A DNA stretch of 64,000 nucleotides from Chthonomonadales bacterium. Its GTDB lineage: Bacteria > Armatimonadota > Chthonomonadetes > Chthonomonadales > CAJBBX01. Positions 51,416-60,084 of this stretch are shown here, in pieces. The position numbers were made by a program, and so were the translations under genes. Location: positions 186,001 to 250,000 of the forward strand of contig DAIDHP010000001.1 in the NCBI GenBank assembly GCA_027459625.1. The letters run 5' to 3'. The notes below the pieces were generated by a model. The model was not told where the DNA came from. It saw nothing but the letters and a program-made list of their open reading frames with translations, and did no database searches. Position 1 is the first letter of the stretch, and the number at the start of each line of letters is the position of its first letter.

Positions 51416-52552
51416 ATGATCAAAAATAACCGCTGTTACCGTTTCAAACATATCCTATTGCCACTCCTAACATGCCTATTAGCTCTATCTCTATCCATCT
51501 CCACCGCCTTCGCGCAATCGGAACAGGAGCATGTGCAGAACGGAATGAACTTGGTGCAACAAGGAAAACTCGATCAAGCCATCACTGAATTCCAAGCCGC
51601 CCTTAAAATGAACCCCAAGGATATCGCCGTTCATGTCATTTTAGGTCAGATATACGAGCAAATGGGAAGAAACGAGGAAGGCGTGGCGGAGATGCAAACC
51701 GCGGTAAATCTCAATCCCACGTCGCCTGATCTCTACAACGATCTAGGGTCGGCATATTTGAACGCCAGCATACCTAACAAAGCCGTAAACGCATTTCAAC
51801 ATTCCCTCGTTCTTAAACCCAATCAATCGGAACCGTATGTGGGCATTGGAGATGCATACAAGCAGATGAGGGACTTTCGTGATTCCGAAAACGCTTATAT
51901 CATGGCGTTAGGTATCAATCCCGATGAATCGATCGTGCCATTCGCATTAGGACAACTCTACGCCTATTTTCAGCGCCCGGAAAAAGCAATTCCCGAATAC
52001 GAAGCGGCGTTGAGAATCAAACCGGACTACCCATTGGCGAAAGCGGCGTTGATATCCGCAATGAATGATGCGAAACGCTATGACGATTCCATACAAACCG
52101 CCATAGCGTTCCTTAAAGAGACGCCAAATGATTCAAATATTCAGGAACAACTTGCATTCGCCTATAGCGGCGAAAAGAATTATCCTCTGGCATTGAAAAC
52201 TTACCAATCAGTCATCAACGCCGACCCTAAAAACCCTACAAGCTGGGGAAATTACGGTTGGCTTGAATACTTGGCAGGGAACATCAAGGATGCTATCGGC
52301 TTTAGTCTGAAGGCCTTGTCACTGAATCCAAAGCTTGCATATGTCAAATACAATTTAGGCTTGTATTACGCCGTCAGCGGCAATGAAAGTATGGCAATAC
52401 AGACTTACAAGGATGGATTCAACATCGCCAGCCAAGACGATACGTTGAATGCAATGCCCGATCTCAAGAAGGCGATAAAGATGCATCCGGATAACGAAAT
52501 CCTAAAAGAGGCCTTAGGTCTGTTGCAATCCCTATCCACAATCCATAAATGA
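51416..52552 (+). CDS. Exported TPR-repeat protein
   Basis: Protein of 378 residues with a signal peptide (HILLPLLTCLLALSLSISTAFA) and then about nine tetratricopeptide repeats filling residues 40-370. Representative repeats are GMNLVQQGKLDQAITEFQAALKMNPKDIAVHVILGQIYEQMGRNEEGVAEMQTAVNLNP and ALGQLYAYFQRPEKAIPEYEAALRIKP. TPR arrays bind partner proteins; no enzymatic domain is attached. It probably acts in the periplasm. It is 21 bases upstream of galU on the same strand, so the two could be co-transcribed; a role in polysaccharide assembly is possible but only inferred. Confidence 0.85.
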   Translation: MIKNNRCYRFKHILLPLLTCLLALSLSISTAFAQSEQEHVQNGMNLVQQGKLDQAITEFQAALKMNPKDIAVHVILGQIYEQMGRNEEGVAEMQTAVNLNPTSPDLYNDLGSAYLNASIPNKAVNAFQHSLVLKPNQSEPYVGIGDAYKQMRDFRDSENAYIMALGINPDESIVPFALGQLYAYFQRPEKAIPEYEAALRIKPDYPLAKAALISAMNDAKRYDDSIQTAIAFLKETPNDSNIQEQLAFAYSGEKNYPLALKTYQSVINADPKNPTSWGNYGWLEYLAGNIKDAIGFSLKALSLNPKLAYVKYNLGLYYAVSGNESMAIQTYKDGFNIASQDDTLNAMPDLKKAIKMHPDNEILKEALGLLQSLSTIHK

Positions 52553-52573
52553 AAAACTCGAAGGTTTGTACGA

Positions 52574-53548
52574 ATGAACAAAATTCGAAAGGCGGTCATT
52601 ACCGCTGCGGGACGAGGCACGCGCATGTATCCCGCAACCACCACAATCCAGAAAGAGATGCTTCCGTTGATGGATGTGGACGGACTTACGAAACCAGCAA
52701 TCCAAATCATCATTGAAGAGGCTCTCGAAAGCGGTATTGAGGAAGTCTGCCTTGTGGTGAACAAACATAACCGCGCTCAGATCGAAAGCCATTTCAAACC
52801 GATATCCAATGAAGAGATTCGCCTTTTCAAAGGCAAGGAATGGGCGTTGCTGGCTTCGGCTAAGGTGCAAAATATCGCATCAAGCCTTCATTTAGTTGAA
52901 CAATCTCAACCCGAAGGATACGGACACGCGGTATGGTGCGCCAAAGACTTTGTGGGGAACGAACCTTTCTTACTAATGCTTGGCGACCATATCTACACAT
53001 CAGGCAACGAGACACGATGCGCACGTCAAGTCATGGATGTTTATGAGAAATATGAGACAAGCGTATCGGCGGTTCAGCAAACTCCTGCGGAGTTATTACA
53101 TCTTTTCGGGACTGTTCGTGGTAAATTAATTCAACAAAATCCTCGAGTATATGACATTGATCTCATCACGGAGAAACCTACTTTGGAGTACGCCGAGGAA
53201 AAGTTGCGAGTCGAGGGATTGTTATGGGGGATGTATCTTTGCTTTTTCGGGATGCATGTCTTCACGCCTTCCATATTCGATAGTCTTCGTTACGCGATTG
53301 ATAACGATCTGCGCGAAAACAACGAGATACAACTCACCAGCGCCCATGAGCGTCTTCGAAGTGCTGGGGAGAGATATTTAGCATTGGAATCTATCGGGGA
53401 GAGATGGGATATTGGCATACCCTTCGGCTATGCACAGACGCAAGCGGCTCTGGCGGTGAATTCGGTTTTTCGCGAACAGATGCTCGCCGCATTGATAAAA
53501 ATGCTCGCCGTTCCGATGCACCACATCCCGGAAGCTTTTAAGGATTGA
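52574..53548 (+). CDS. galU: UTP-glucose-1-phosphate uridylyltransferase
   Basis: Nucleotidyltransferase of 324 residues that makes UDP-glucose from UTP and glucose-1-phosphate for envelope glycans. The nucleotide-binding start RKAVITAAGRGTRMYPATTTIQKEMLPLMD and the catalytic-metal region LMLGDHIYTSG are present, with KPAIQIIIEEALESGIEEVCLVVNKHN and the substrate part PEGYGHAVWCAKDFVG. GalU is usually about 290-310 residues, so this is a little long. Without an assay, related specificity (for example UDP-sugar variants) cannot be excluded. AAGG precedes the ATG. Confidence 0.9.
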   Translation: MNKIRKAVITAAGRGTRMYPATTTIQKEMLPLMDVDGLTKPAIQIIIEEALESGIEEVCLVVNKHNRAQIESHFKPISNEEIRLFKGKEWALLASAKVQNIASSLHLVEQSQPEGYGHAVWCAKDFVGNEPFLLMLGDHIYTSGNETRCARQVMDVYEKYETSVSAVQQTPAELLHLFGTVRGKLIQQNPRVYDIDLITEKPTLEYAEEKLRVEGLLWGMYLCFFGMHVFTPSIFDSLRYAIDNDLRENNEIQLTSAHERLRSAGERYLALESIGERWDIGIPFGYAQTQAALAVNSVFREQMLAALIKMLAVPMHHIPEAFKD

Positions 53549-53898
53549 TTCGTCATTTCAAGGGCATAGGTTGGTCGTATTAATGATATGGTTCATTACG
53601 CCAAACAGGGAAGCGATTAATACATCCCCAACGTATATTGTAATAATGCGTGACAATTCATTTACGTGTTTAATTTACGTGATGGCAGTGCATATTCGTG
53701 TGGCAACGCTCCATATGATGCTTCTGCTTGATTGCAAACCCGTTTTCTTAGCGAAGAAACGACGTGTCATTATTATCATTCGAGGTGATTGCAAAATAGA
53801 GTAAATGATGCTGGTATCGCTCATTTCACGCATGGTGATATCTTTGAAAAGGGCTTTTGCAATTACTTGATTTTACAAAAAAAACGGAGGAAGAGCCT
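53549..53898. promoter_or_regulatory. Gene-free leader of rex with tandem direct repeat
   Basis: The 350 bases upstream of rex contain no gene. Two direct repeats ATTTACGTG lie at 53660-53668 and 53673-53681, 13 bases apart, a spacing of about one helical turn plus two bases. No Rex operator (TTGTGAA-like, TTCACAA) was seen, so autoregulation by Rex is not evident. Confidence 0.4.
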
Positions 53899-54555
53899 TT
53901 GGGTAACAACCCTTCCGGTAAAGTTCCGGTGCCGACGTTGGAACGTATGGCTACGTATTTGCGCTATCTTCTGGATCTTGAACAAGATCATGTCGAAACC
54001 ATCGCCTCGTCTGATGTCGAGGAGCAAACGGGAATAAACGCCGCTCAATTTCGCAAGGATTTATCCTATTTCGGGGAATTCGGAAAGCCTGGAGTTGGCT
54101 ATAATGTGGCGGAGCTGCAAAATCGCATCACCAAAATCCTGAAGATTGACAGAGAGCAGCATGTGGTGATGATCGGAGCTGGAAATCTCGGATCCGCGCT
54201 TGTAGGCTATCCCGGTCTGAATGAGCATCATTTCAATCTTGTGGCGGTATTCGATAATAACTTCGCCAAGATTGGCAGGAAGTTATGGGAGTTGGAAATT
54301 TTCGACATATCTCGCCTGGCGGAAATCAACGCCGTGCTGAAGGCTAGGATCGGCATTCTCGCCGTACCTCGTTCCGCCGCTCAGGATGTGACGGAACAGA
54401 TGATTGATGCGGGCATCAGGGCGATTCTGAATTTTGCGCCAACCATTCTACGGGTACCCGATGATGTCGTTGTACGCAACGTATCGTTCGTACAGGAACT
54501 AGCGGTGCTTTCCTACCATCTCTCCACGGATATGGTTTTTAACGAGCAAGGATGA
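53899..54555 (+). CDS. rex: Redox-sensing transcriptional repressor Rex
   Basis: NADH/NAD-sensing repressor. The N-terminal winged helix reads VPTLERMATYLRYLLDLEQDHVETIASSDVEEQTGINAAQFRKDLSYFGEFGKPGVGYNV; the Rossmann domain shows VVMIGAGNLGSALVGYPGL, VAVFDNNFAKIGRK and AVPRSAAQDVTEQMIDAGIRAILNFAP. The last helix YHLSTDMVF is also typical. A TTG start at 53899 lies nine bases after GGAGG and gives 218 residues, the family length; an ATG at 53857 lies upstream with no ribosome site. The GAGNLG motif reads GSAL where GRAL is usual. It heads the tetrapyrrole gene cluster and overlaps the next gene by four bases. Confidence 0.95.
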   Translation: MGNNPSGKVPVPTLERMATYLRYLLDLEQDHVETIASSDVEEQTGINAAQFRKDLSYFGEFGKPGVGYNVAELQNRITKILKIDREQHVVMIGAGNLGSALVGYPGLNEHHFNLVAVFDNNFAKIGRKLWELEIFDISRLAEINAVLKARIGILAVPRSAAQDVTEQMIDAGIRAILNFAPTILRVPDDVVVRNVSFVQELAVLSYHLSTDMVFNEQG

Positions 54556-55175
54556 TACCGTTATTGATATCGCTTTCAGACAAGCGCTGCATCATCATAG
54601 GCGGGGGCGCGATGGCAACTCGCAGGATGCGGTCCTTGTTGAATGAAAAAGCCCAAGTCACAATTGTATCTCCCGAAGTAACCCCTGCTATCGAGGATGC
54701 AACGAAAACCTCCCAAGTGACTTGGATTCAGGATAGATACAACGAAACCCATATTGACGGTGCTTTTCTCGTCATCGCTGCCACGAACAATTCCGATGTG
54801 AATCGTGGGATCATGCGGGATGCTAAAAGACGTGGTATCCTTTGTAATGACGCGGGAGAAGCCGAAGAAGGCGATGTGATATTCCCCGGCTTTATCCAAA
54901 AAGGCGATTTATTAATCTCCGTCTCCACACACGGGGCGAGCCCCTCCATCGCCAAGGATATCCTTCATCAAATTGATGCATTCTATGGAGACGAATACGG
55001 TACACTCATGACAATTTTACGTGATGTGAGGAATGAGATCAAACTCAAGATTCCGGATCCCGATGAGAGAAAAAATGTGCTGAATCGCCTGGCGAAGGAG
55101 GATGTCCTGCTGGAGATGATACGGAAGGGTCGCGTCGAAGAGGCGCGTCAAACAGCATTCTCGTGTATTTGGTAG
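54552..55175 (+). CDS. Precorrin-2 dehydrogenase / sirohydrochlorin ferrochelatase (CysG N-terminal type)
   Basis: Converts precorrin-2 to sirohydrochlorin with NAD and inserts iron to make siroheme. The 207-residue protein has the NAD-binding start CIIIGGGAMATRRMRSLL, then VSPEVTPAIEDATK, AATNNSDVNRGIMRDAKRRGILCNDAGEAEEGDVIFPGFIQKGDLLISVSTHGASP, all standard for the CysG/SirC/Met8 N-terminal family. The ATG overlaps the rex stop as ATGA. It is coupled to hemA by a 13-base overlap and its substrate is made by the CobA-HemD fusion further downstream. Confidence 0.9.
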   Translation: MIPLLISLSDKRCIIIGGGAMATRRMRSLLNEKAQVTIVSPEVTPAIEDATKTSQVTWIQDRYNETHIDGAFLVIAATNNSDVNRGIMRDAKRRGILCNDAGEAEEGDVIFPGFIQKGDLLISVSTHGASPSIAKDILHQIDAFYGDEYGTLMTILRDVRNEIKLKIPDPDERKNVLNRLAKEDVLLEMIRKGRVEEARQTAFSCIW

Positions 55176-56500
55176 TTATTGGATTAAATCATAAGACCTC
55201 TCCCATTGAGATACGAGAGAAGTTGTCGATTCCGGAAAACAGATTGCCGGAAGCGTTATCCGTTCTTTCTCGTCATCCAAGCATTTCGGAATGCGCCATT
55301 CTGTCCACGTGCAATCGCACGGAGATCATCGCTCTTTCCCCGCAAAGTGATTTTCTTGAAGACCATCTTATTCGTTTCCTCTCGGAATTCCACAACATAC
55401 AACCGGAGATATTCCGATCGCACCTCTATTTTCACACCGGATCGATTGCCGCATCTCATCTATTCAGCGTGGCGGCCGGATTGGATTCCATGGTTTTGGG
55501 AGAGCCACAGATTCTGAAGCAGGTACGCGATTCTTTCGCTGCGGCATTATCCACGCAGAGCATCAGGCGCGTATTAAACGGTCTCTTCCGATCCGCCATC
55601 ATAGCCGGAAAAAGAGCCCGCACGGAAACCCAAATAGGAGCCGGTGGATTTTCGGTGGGTCATGCGGCAGTGGAACTGGCGCAATCGATATTCGGTTCGT
55701 TGAATAACGCATCCATATTGATTCTCGGCGCGGGGAAAATGAGCGAGTTAACAGCTAATCATCTGATTTCTAATGGCGCCAAGCTGATATTCGTCGCCAA
55801 TCGAACCCATGAGCGAGCTGTATCACTCGCGGAAAAACTAGGCGGCAACGCCATTCGATACGATGATTTTCCAGAGAAACTGCTTTCCGCCGACATCGTT
55901 ATTAGTTCCACATCCTCACCTCACTTCATTCTCCGCAAAGATGGCTTGGCTCAGATGATGCGCAAAAGACGCAGCAAGCCTATTTTCATGATTGATATCG
56001 CTTTGCCAAGAGACATTGAGCCGGAAGCTGGGAATATCGAAAACCTCTTCCTTTATGACATCGATGATCTCGAGGAGATCGTAAGCGACATGGTTCACGG
56101 ACGCGAAGTCGAAGTCCAAAAGGTTGAGCGGATTATTGAGGAGGAGGTTGTAAAGTTTATGGATTGGTGGAGATCCCTCAACGCAGCCCCAATTGTTTCA
56201 CAGCTTCAGCGAAAACATCACAGACTTAAGGAAGAGGAGTTGGCACGGTTAAGGCGTCAGCTCCCTGAACTTTCCGAACATTCCTGGGAGTGCATTGAGG
56301 CCGCCATGAAATCCTTGACAACGAAAATCACGCGCGATCCAATAGGGCGGCTTAAAGAGGCGGCGTCAACGGATGAAACATCAAAACAGTACACTCTTTT
56401 GGATGCCGCTCAGGAAATATTCGCTCTCCAAGAGGAAAACGATTCCTTTGACACGTATTCGCAATCTTGTGCGAACACCTCGGAGGACGCCGAATCATGA
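55163..56500 (+). CDS. hemA: Glutamyl-tRNA reductase
   Basis: First committed enzyme of tetrapyrrole synthesis by the C5 pathway, reducing glutamyl-tRNA to glutamate-1-semialdehyde with NADPH. The 445-residue protein has the catalytic Cys50 in LSTCNRTEIIA, the His-containing SHLFSVAAGLDSMVLGEPQILKQVR and the Rossmann segment ILGAGKMSELTANHL. The start is GTG (GTG TAT TTG), overlapping the preceding gene by 13 bases. The next gene starts inside its stop codon (ATGA), so translation is coupled. The partner hemL is not in the window. Confidence 0.96.
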   Translation: MYLVVIGLNHKTSPIEIREKLSIPENRLPEALSVLSRHPSISECAILSTCNRTEIIALSPQSDFLEDHLIRFLSEFHNIQPEIFRSHLYFHTGSIAASHLFSVAAGLDSMVLGEPQILKQVRDSFAAALSTQSIRRVLNGLFRSAIIAGKRARTETQIGAGGFSVGHAAVELAQSIFGSLNNASILILGAGKMSELTANHLISNGAKLIFVANRTHERAVSLAEKLGGNAIRYDDFPEKLLSADIVISSTSSPHFILRKDGLAQMMRKRRSKPIFMIDIALPRDIEPEAGNIENLFLYDIDDLEEIVSDMVHGREVEVQKVERIIEEEVVKFMDWWRSLNAAPIVSQLQRKHHRLKEEELARLRRQLPELSEHSWECIEAAMKSLTTKITRDPIGRLKEAASTDETSKQYTLLDAAQEIFALQEENDSFDTYSQSCANTSEDAES

Positions 56501-57306
56501 TAAGTGCAATCCTTCATAGCATCGTTCTTTTCGCCTATCTCGCGGCCGCGGTTCTTTATGGTGCCAATCTGGCATTAAAAGAACCCAAAAGGCTGCTTCA
56601 AGCGAGATATGTATACCTCACCGGATTTGCACTTCACACACTGGCGATCGGTCATTTTTGTGTCACCTATCACCAATCGCCATTTTCGAGTGCATTCGGC
56701 TCATTAAGTGTTTCAGCATGGGCGATGGTGTTGCTGTTTATTCCTATCGATTACTGGTACAAACTGCCTGCGCTTGGTTCCATCCTTATGCCTTTAAGTT
56801 CCGCGTTTATTTTTGGCGCGATACTGCGTTCGGACGAGGCTATTCGACAAAATCCTGAAATACAAGAGCATTTTATCAATTTACATATCATGCTCGTGCT
56901 TTTCTCTTTCGCACTGTTCGCTCTTGCCGCTTGTTGCGCTATTTGTTACTTATGGCAATACCGCTTCTTGAAACGACCCAATCGAAAAGCCATGTTTCTG
57001 CGTCTTCCCCCGCTGGAAAAATTGGATTCGATGGCGTTACATTTGATCGCTTTCGCATTGCCTCTGCTTACTCTCGGTCTGGCATTTGGAATAATCAAAG
57101 CTTTATCGGGCGGGCTCAAGGGCGACTGGATATGGGATCCCCACACAATCATCTCGTTTTTAGTTTGGCTGCTGTATGGGTCGTATTTGCTGCTAAGAAA
57201 TTTCACCGGATTCCGGGGGCCTAAATCGCATTTTCTTCTGGTGGTTGGTTTTTTCGTTTCGTTAATTCTGTTTATTATTCCAAGCGGGTCGCATCACTTT
57301 CGATAA
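56497..57306 (+). CDS. CcsA/HemX-family cytochrome-assembly membrane protein
   Basis: Integral membrane protein of 269 residues with about eight hydrophobic helices. It belongs to the CcmC/CcsA/HemX family, which handle heme at the membrane; a hemX-type gene is often next to hemA. The tail motif GGLKGDWIWDPHTIISFLVWLLYGSYLLLRNFTGFRG is typical, with conserved Trp-Asp-x-His where WxWDP-like motifs bind or pass heme. The ATG overlaps the hemA stop (ATGA), GGAGG ten bases upstream. Either heme export or regulation of HemA is possible; not separable from sequence. Confidence 0.85.
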   Translation: MISAILHSIVLFAYLAAAVLYGANLALKEPKRLLQARYVYLTGFALHTLAIGHFCVTYHQSPFSSAFGSLSVSAWAMVLLFIPIDYWYKLPALGSILMPLSSAFIFGAILRSDEAIRQNPEIQEHFINLHIMLVLFSFALFALAACCAICYLWQYRFLKRPNRKAMFLRLPPLEKLDSMALHLIAFALPLLTLGLAFGIIKALSGGLKGDWIWDPHTIISFLVWLLYGSYLLLRNFTGFRGPKSHFLLVVGFFVSLILFIIPSGSHHFR

Positions 57307-57449
57307 GGGTTGACAGCTCCATTCAATAAATAAGTTGCGGGAATTGCATCTCCAGCCAAGTCACTGACATCTTGAGATTTGCGTTTCCCAGATAGTACAT
57401 TCAATTTCATTCATTGCGGATAAGCTTCCTATCCCAACGGGTAAACTAT

Positions 57450-58352
57450 ATGAAAAGAACACTTAGGGTGGGCACTCGTGGCAGTGCACTCGCCATCGCT
57501 CAAACGAAACAAGTAATCGCACTCCTTGGAAAACTGAACCCTTCCTTGGATATCGAAACGATCATTATCCGCACCACAGGAGACACGCAAAGTCAACAAC
57601 AATCAAATAACATCATAACCAAAGGGGTCTTCGTTAAGGAGATCGAGGATGCGCTCCTCTCAAATAGCGTGGATTTTGCCGTCCATAGCTTAAAAGACTT
57701 ACCGAGTGAACTATCCTCGGAATTGGAAATAGCCGCAATTCCTAGTAGAGAATCGCCATGCGATGCAGTGGTTTCCCATTCCCTCTCTCTTAACGATCTT
57801 CCTTTCGGCTCGATCATAGGCGCCGGTGGCCCTCGAAGGATGGTTTTAATTCAAAACATTAGACCAGATCTCCGAATGGAACCTATTCGAGGAAACGTGG
57901 ACACTCGATTGCGCAAATGGCGGGAAGGGCGATACGATGCCATCATTCTAGCCGCAGCGGGACTGAAACGCCTTGGTTTGGAAGATAACATCGTGGAGGA
58001 ATTGGACCCTACCGAGTTCATCCCGGCTCCGGGACAAGGAGCCCTCGCCTTGGAGATTTGCAAGTGTTCCACTGATGTCCGTTCCATTTTGGAACCGTTG
58101 GATCATCCGCATAGCCACTTAACGGTCAATGCTGAGCGATGTTTTCAATCGGCGTTGGGCTCGGGTTGTTCCATTCCTGCGGGGGCATACGCGTCAATCG
58201 AAGGCGAAATGCTGATAATGCACGCTTTTCTTGCGACACCGGACGGCGTTAAAATCGTAAAAACTCATAGGAGTGATCATGTATCAAAAGCTCATGAGTT
58301 GGGTAATCGCATAGCGCGGGAATTGATGGATGGGATTGAGGGAAAAAACTGA
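57450..58352 (+). CDS. hemC: Hydroxymethylbilane synthase (porphobilinogen deaminase)
   Basis: Polymerises four porphobilinogen units into hydroxymethylbilane. From the ATG at 57450 the protein has 300 residues with RTLRVGTRGSALAIAQTKQ at the N-terminus, the catalytic Asp in VHSLKDLPSEL (about residue 83) and C240 in ALGSGCSIPAG, which holds the dipyrromethane cofactor. PAPGQGALALE is also typical. The usual GTSSLRR motif reads GAGGPRR here. A TTG start at 57414 is less likely. It is 143 bases downstream of the hemX-like gene, so a separate promoter is possible. Confidence 0.95.
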   Translation: MKRTLRVGTRGSALAIAQTKQVIALLGKLNPSLDIETIIIRTTGDTQSQQQSNNIITKGVFVKEIEDALLSNSVDFAVHSLKDLPSELSSELEIAAIPSRESPCDAVVSHSLSLNDLPFGSIIGAGGPRRMVLIQNIRPDLRMEPIRGNVDTRLRKWREGRYDAIILAAAGLKRLGLEDNIVEELDPTEFIPAPGQGALALEICKCSTDVRSILEPLDHPHSHLTVNAERCFQSALGSGCSIPAGAYASIEGEMLIMHAFLATPDGVKIVKTHRSDHVSKAHELGNRIARELMDGIEGKN

Positions 58353-58469
58353 GTCTTGTATTCGTACGCATCTTATCGGAATCGGATCAATCGTACTTTG
58401 TTAACGAACAGCACTGCGTCTATCCGATAGATGAACGATCTTACAGGACGGAAAGGACGCTTTTCCATC

Positions 58470-60083
58470 ATGAGGATATCTACCTCTTCAGTGGCTCAAA
58501 TAGTGGATTATCTTATCATAGGAAGCGGCGTAGCGGGTCTGACATTCGCAAGAAATGTTGCGCCTCATGGTTCCACGCTGATTTTGACGAAGAAAAGCAG
58601 GGCGGAATCCAACAGTAATTATGCTCAAGGGGGCATCGCCGGCGTGATGGATGAAAACGACGATGTTCATTTGCACATGGAGGACACCTTGATCGCAGGC
58701 GCCGGCATCTGCAAGGAAGACGCCGTGAAAACTCTCGTGACGGAAGGACCGGACCGCATCAGAGAGTTAATTGATTTGGGCGCTCAATTTAACATGATCG
58801 AAGATGAACTCGGAGGGCATCGACTTGCTTTGGGTAGAGAGGGTGGGCATTCAAGGAACAGAATAGTTCATGCGGTTGACCGCACAGGATACGAATGCGA
58901 AAGGGCTCTCCTTTCCGCCGTAAAGGACATGCCTAACCTCGAAATACTTGAGAATTACTTCGTTATCGATCTTTTGGTTGGAAATGCCGACGGTAAACGC
59001 CGCTGCGTCGGCGCCATCGCTTTAAATACGCAAAACGGGAAACTTTACGCTTTTTTGGCACGGATGGTGATGCTATCAACCGGAGGGTGCGGGCGCCTCT
59101 ACTTGCATACAACCAACCCCGAAATCGCCACGGGTGACGGTGTGGCGATGGCGTGGAATGCAGGGGCGGTGATTTCGAACATGGAGTTCATCCAGTTTCA
59201 CCCCACCTGTCTTTACCATACCAAAGGGGATTCTTTTTTAATATCCGAAGCTGTCCGCGGCGAAGGCGGGATTCTACGCACGCTTGACGGAGCCACCTTC
59301 ATGCATAAATATCACCCATTGGCAGAACTTGCTCCCAGGGACATCGTGGCAAGAGCGATACACGCAGAGCGTATCAAAAAAGGCGATCCGTGCGTGGTTT
59401 TGGATATTACCCACCTTGACGATGACTTTATCCGCAAGCGATTCCCAACCATCTACCAACAGTGTCTCGAATACGGAATTGACATCACCAAGGAGCCCAT
59501 ACCTGTGGTACCCGCAGCTCACTACATGTGCGGCGGCGTCAAGGCGGATCTTAACGGCTGCACGACATTAAACGGGTTGTACGCCTCCGGAGAAGTGAGT
59601 TGCACAGGGGTGCACGGCGCTAACAGACTAGCATCCAATTCCCTGTTGGAGGCGATGGTTTGGGGACACCGGTCAGCCATGCATGTCATTTCTTCCCCCC
59701 CTCCCCCGCTCCCTAAAAATATTCCTACGGAGGATATCCCGTTATCTGCCAAGATGGCTCCTTTGAACGAGATCCGCAACATGAGGAATGAATTAAGGCA
59801 TCACATGAATGATTTGGTGGGAATTGTGCGCACAGATAAGGATCTTGCAAGAGCGCAAGAATTACTTTGTGCAATGGACGCAACCGTTTCTCAATGGCTG
59901 AACGATTACGCACCCCACCCGGAGCTTTACGAGTTAAGGAATATGGTGACCCTATCCAAACTCATCGTAACATCCGCAATCGGGAGAAGAGAGAGTCGGG
60001 GATTGCATTATAACTTGGATTGTCTGGAGAGAGATGACATTAATTGGCACAAAGACACCCAATTAATCAATGAGGATGCATAA
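58470..60083 (+). CDS. nadB: L-aspartate oxidase
   Basis: FAD enzyme that oxidises L-aspartate to iminoaspartate, the first step of de novo NAD synthesis. The 537-residue protein has the FAD-binding start YLIIGSGVAGLTFARNVAPHG, NSNYAQGGIAGVMDENDD, HRLALGREGGHSRNRIVHA, LSTGGCGRLYLHTTNPEIATGDGVAMAWNAGAVISNMEFIQFHPT and CGGVKADLNGCT. The C-terminal fumarate-reductase-like helices follow. The ATG at 58470 has AAGGAC upstream; an ATG at 58431 has none. No nadA or nadC is next to it. Its stop lies one base before the cobA-hemD start. Confidence 0.95.
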   Translation: MRISTSSVAQIVDYLIIGSGVAGLTFARNVAPHGSTLILTKKSRAESNSNYAQGGIAGVMDENDDVHLHMEDTLIAGAGICKEDAVKTLVTEGPDRIRELIDLGAQFNMIEDELGGHRLALGREGGHSRNRIVHAVDRTGYECERALLSAVKDMPNLEILENYFVIDLLVGNADGKRRCVGAIALNTQNGKLYAFLARMVMLSTGGCGRLYLHTTNPEIATGDGVAMAWNAGAVISNMEFIQFHPTCLYHTKGDSFLISEAVRGEGGILRTLDGATFMHKYHPLAELAPRDIVARAIHAERIKKGDPCVVLDITHLDDDFIRKRFPTIYQQCLEYGIDITKEPIPVVPAAHYMCGGVKADLNGCTTLNGLYASGEVSCTGVHGANRLASNSLLEAMVWGHRSAMHVISSPPPPLPKNIPTEDIPLSAKMAPLNEIRNMRNELRHHMNDLVGIVRTDKDLARAQELLCAMDATVSQWLNDYAPHPELYELRNMVTLSKLIVTSAIGRRESRGLHYNLDCLERDDINWHKDTQLINEDA

Positions 60084-60084
60084 A

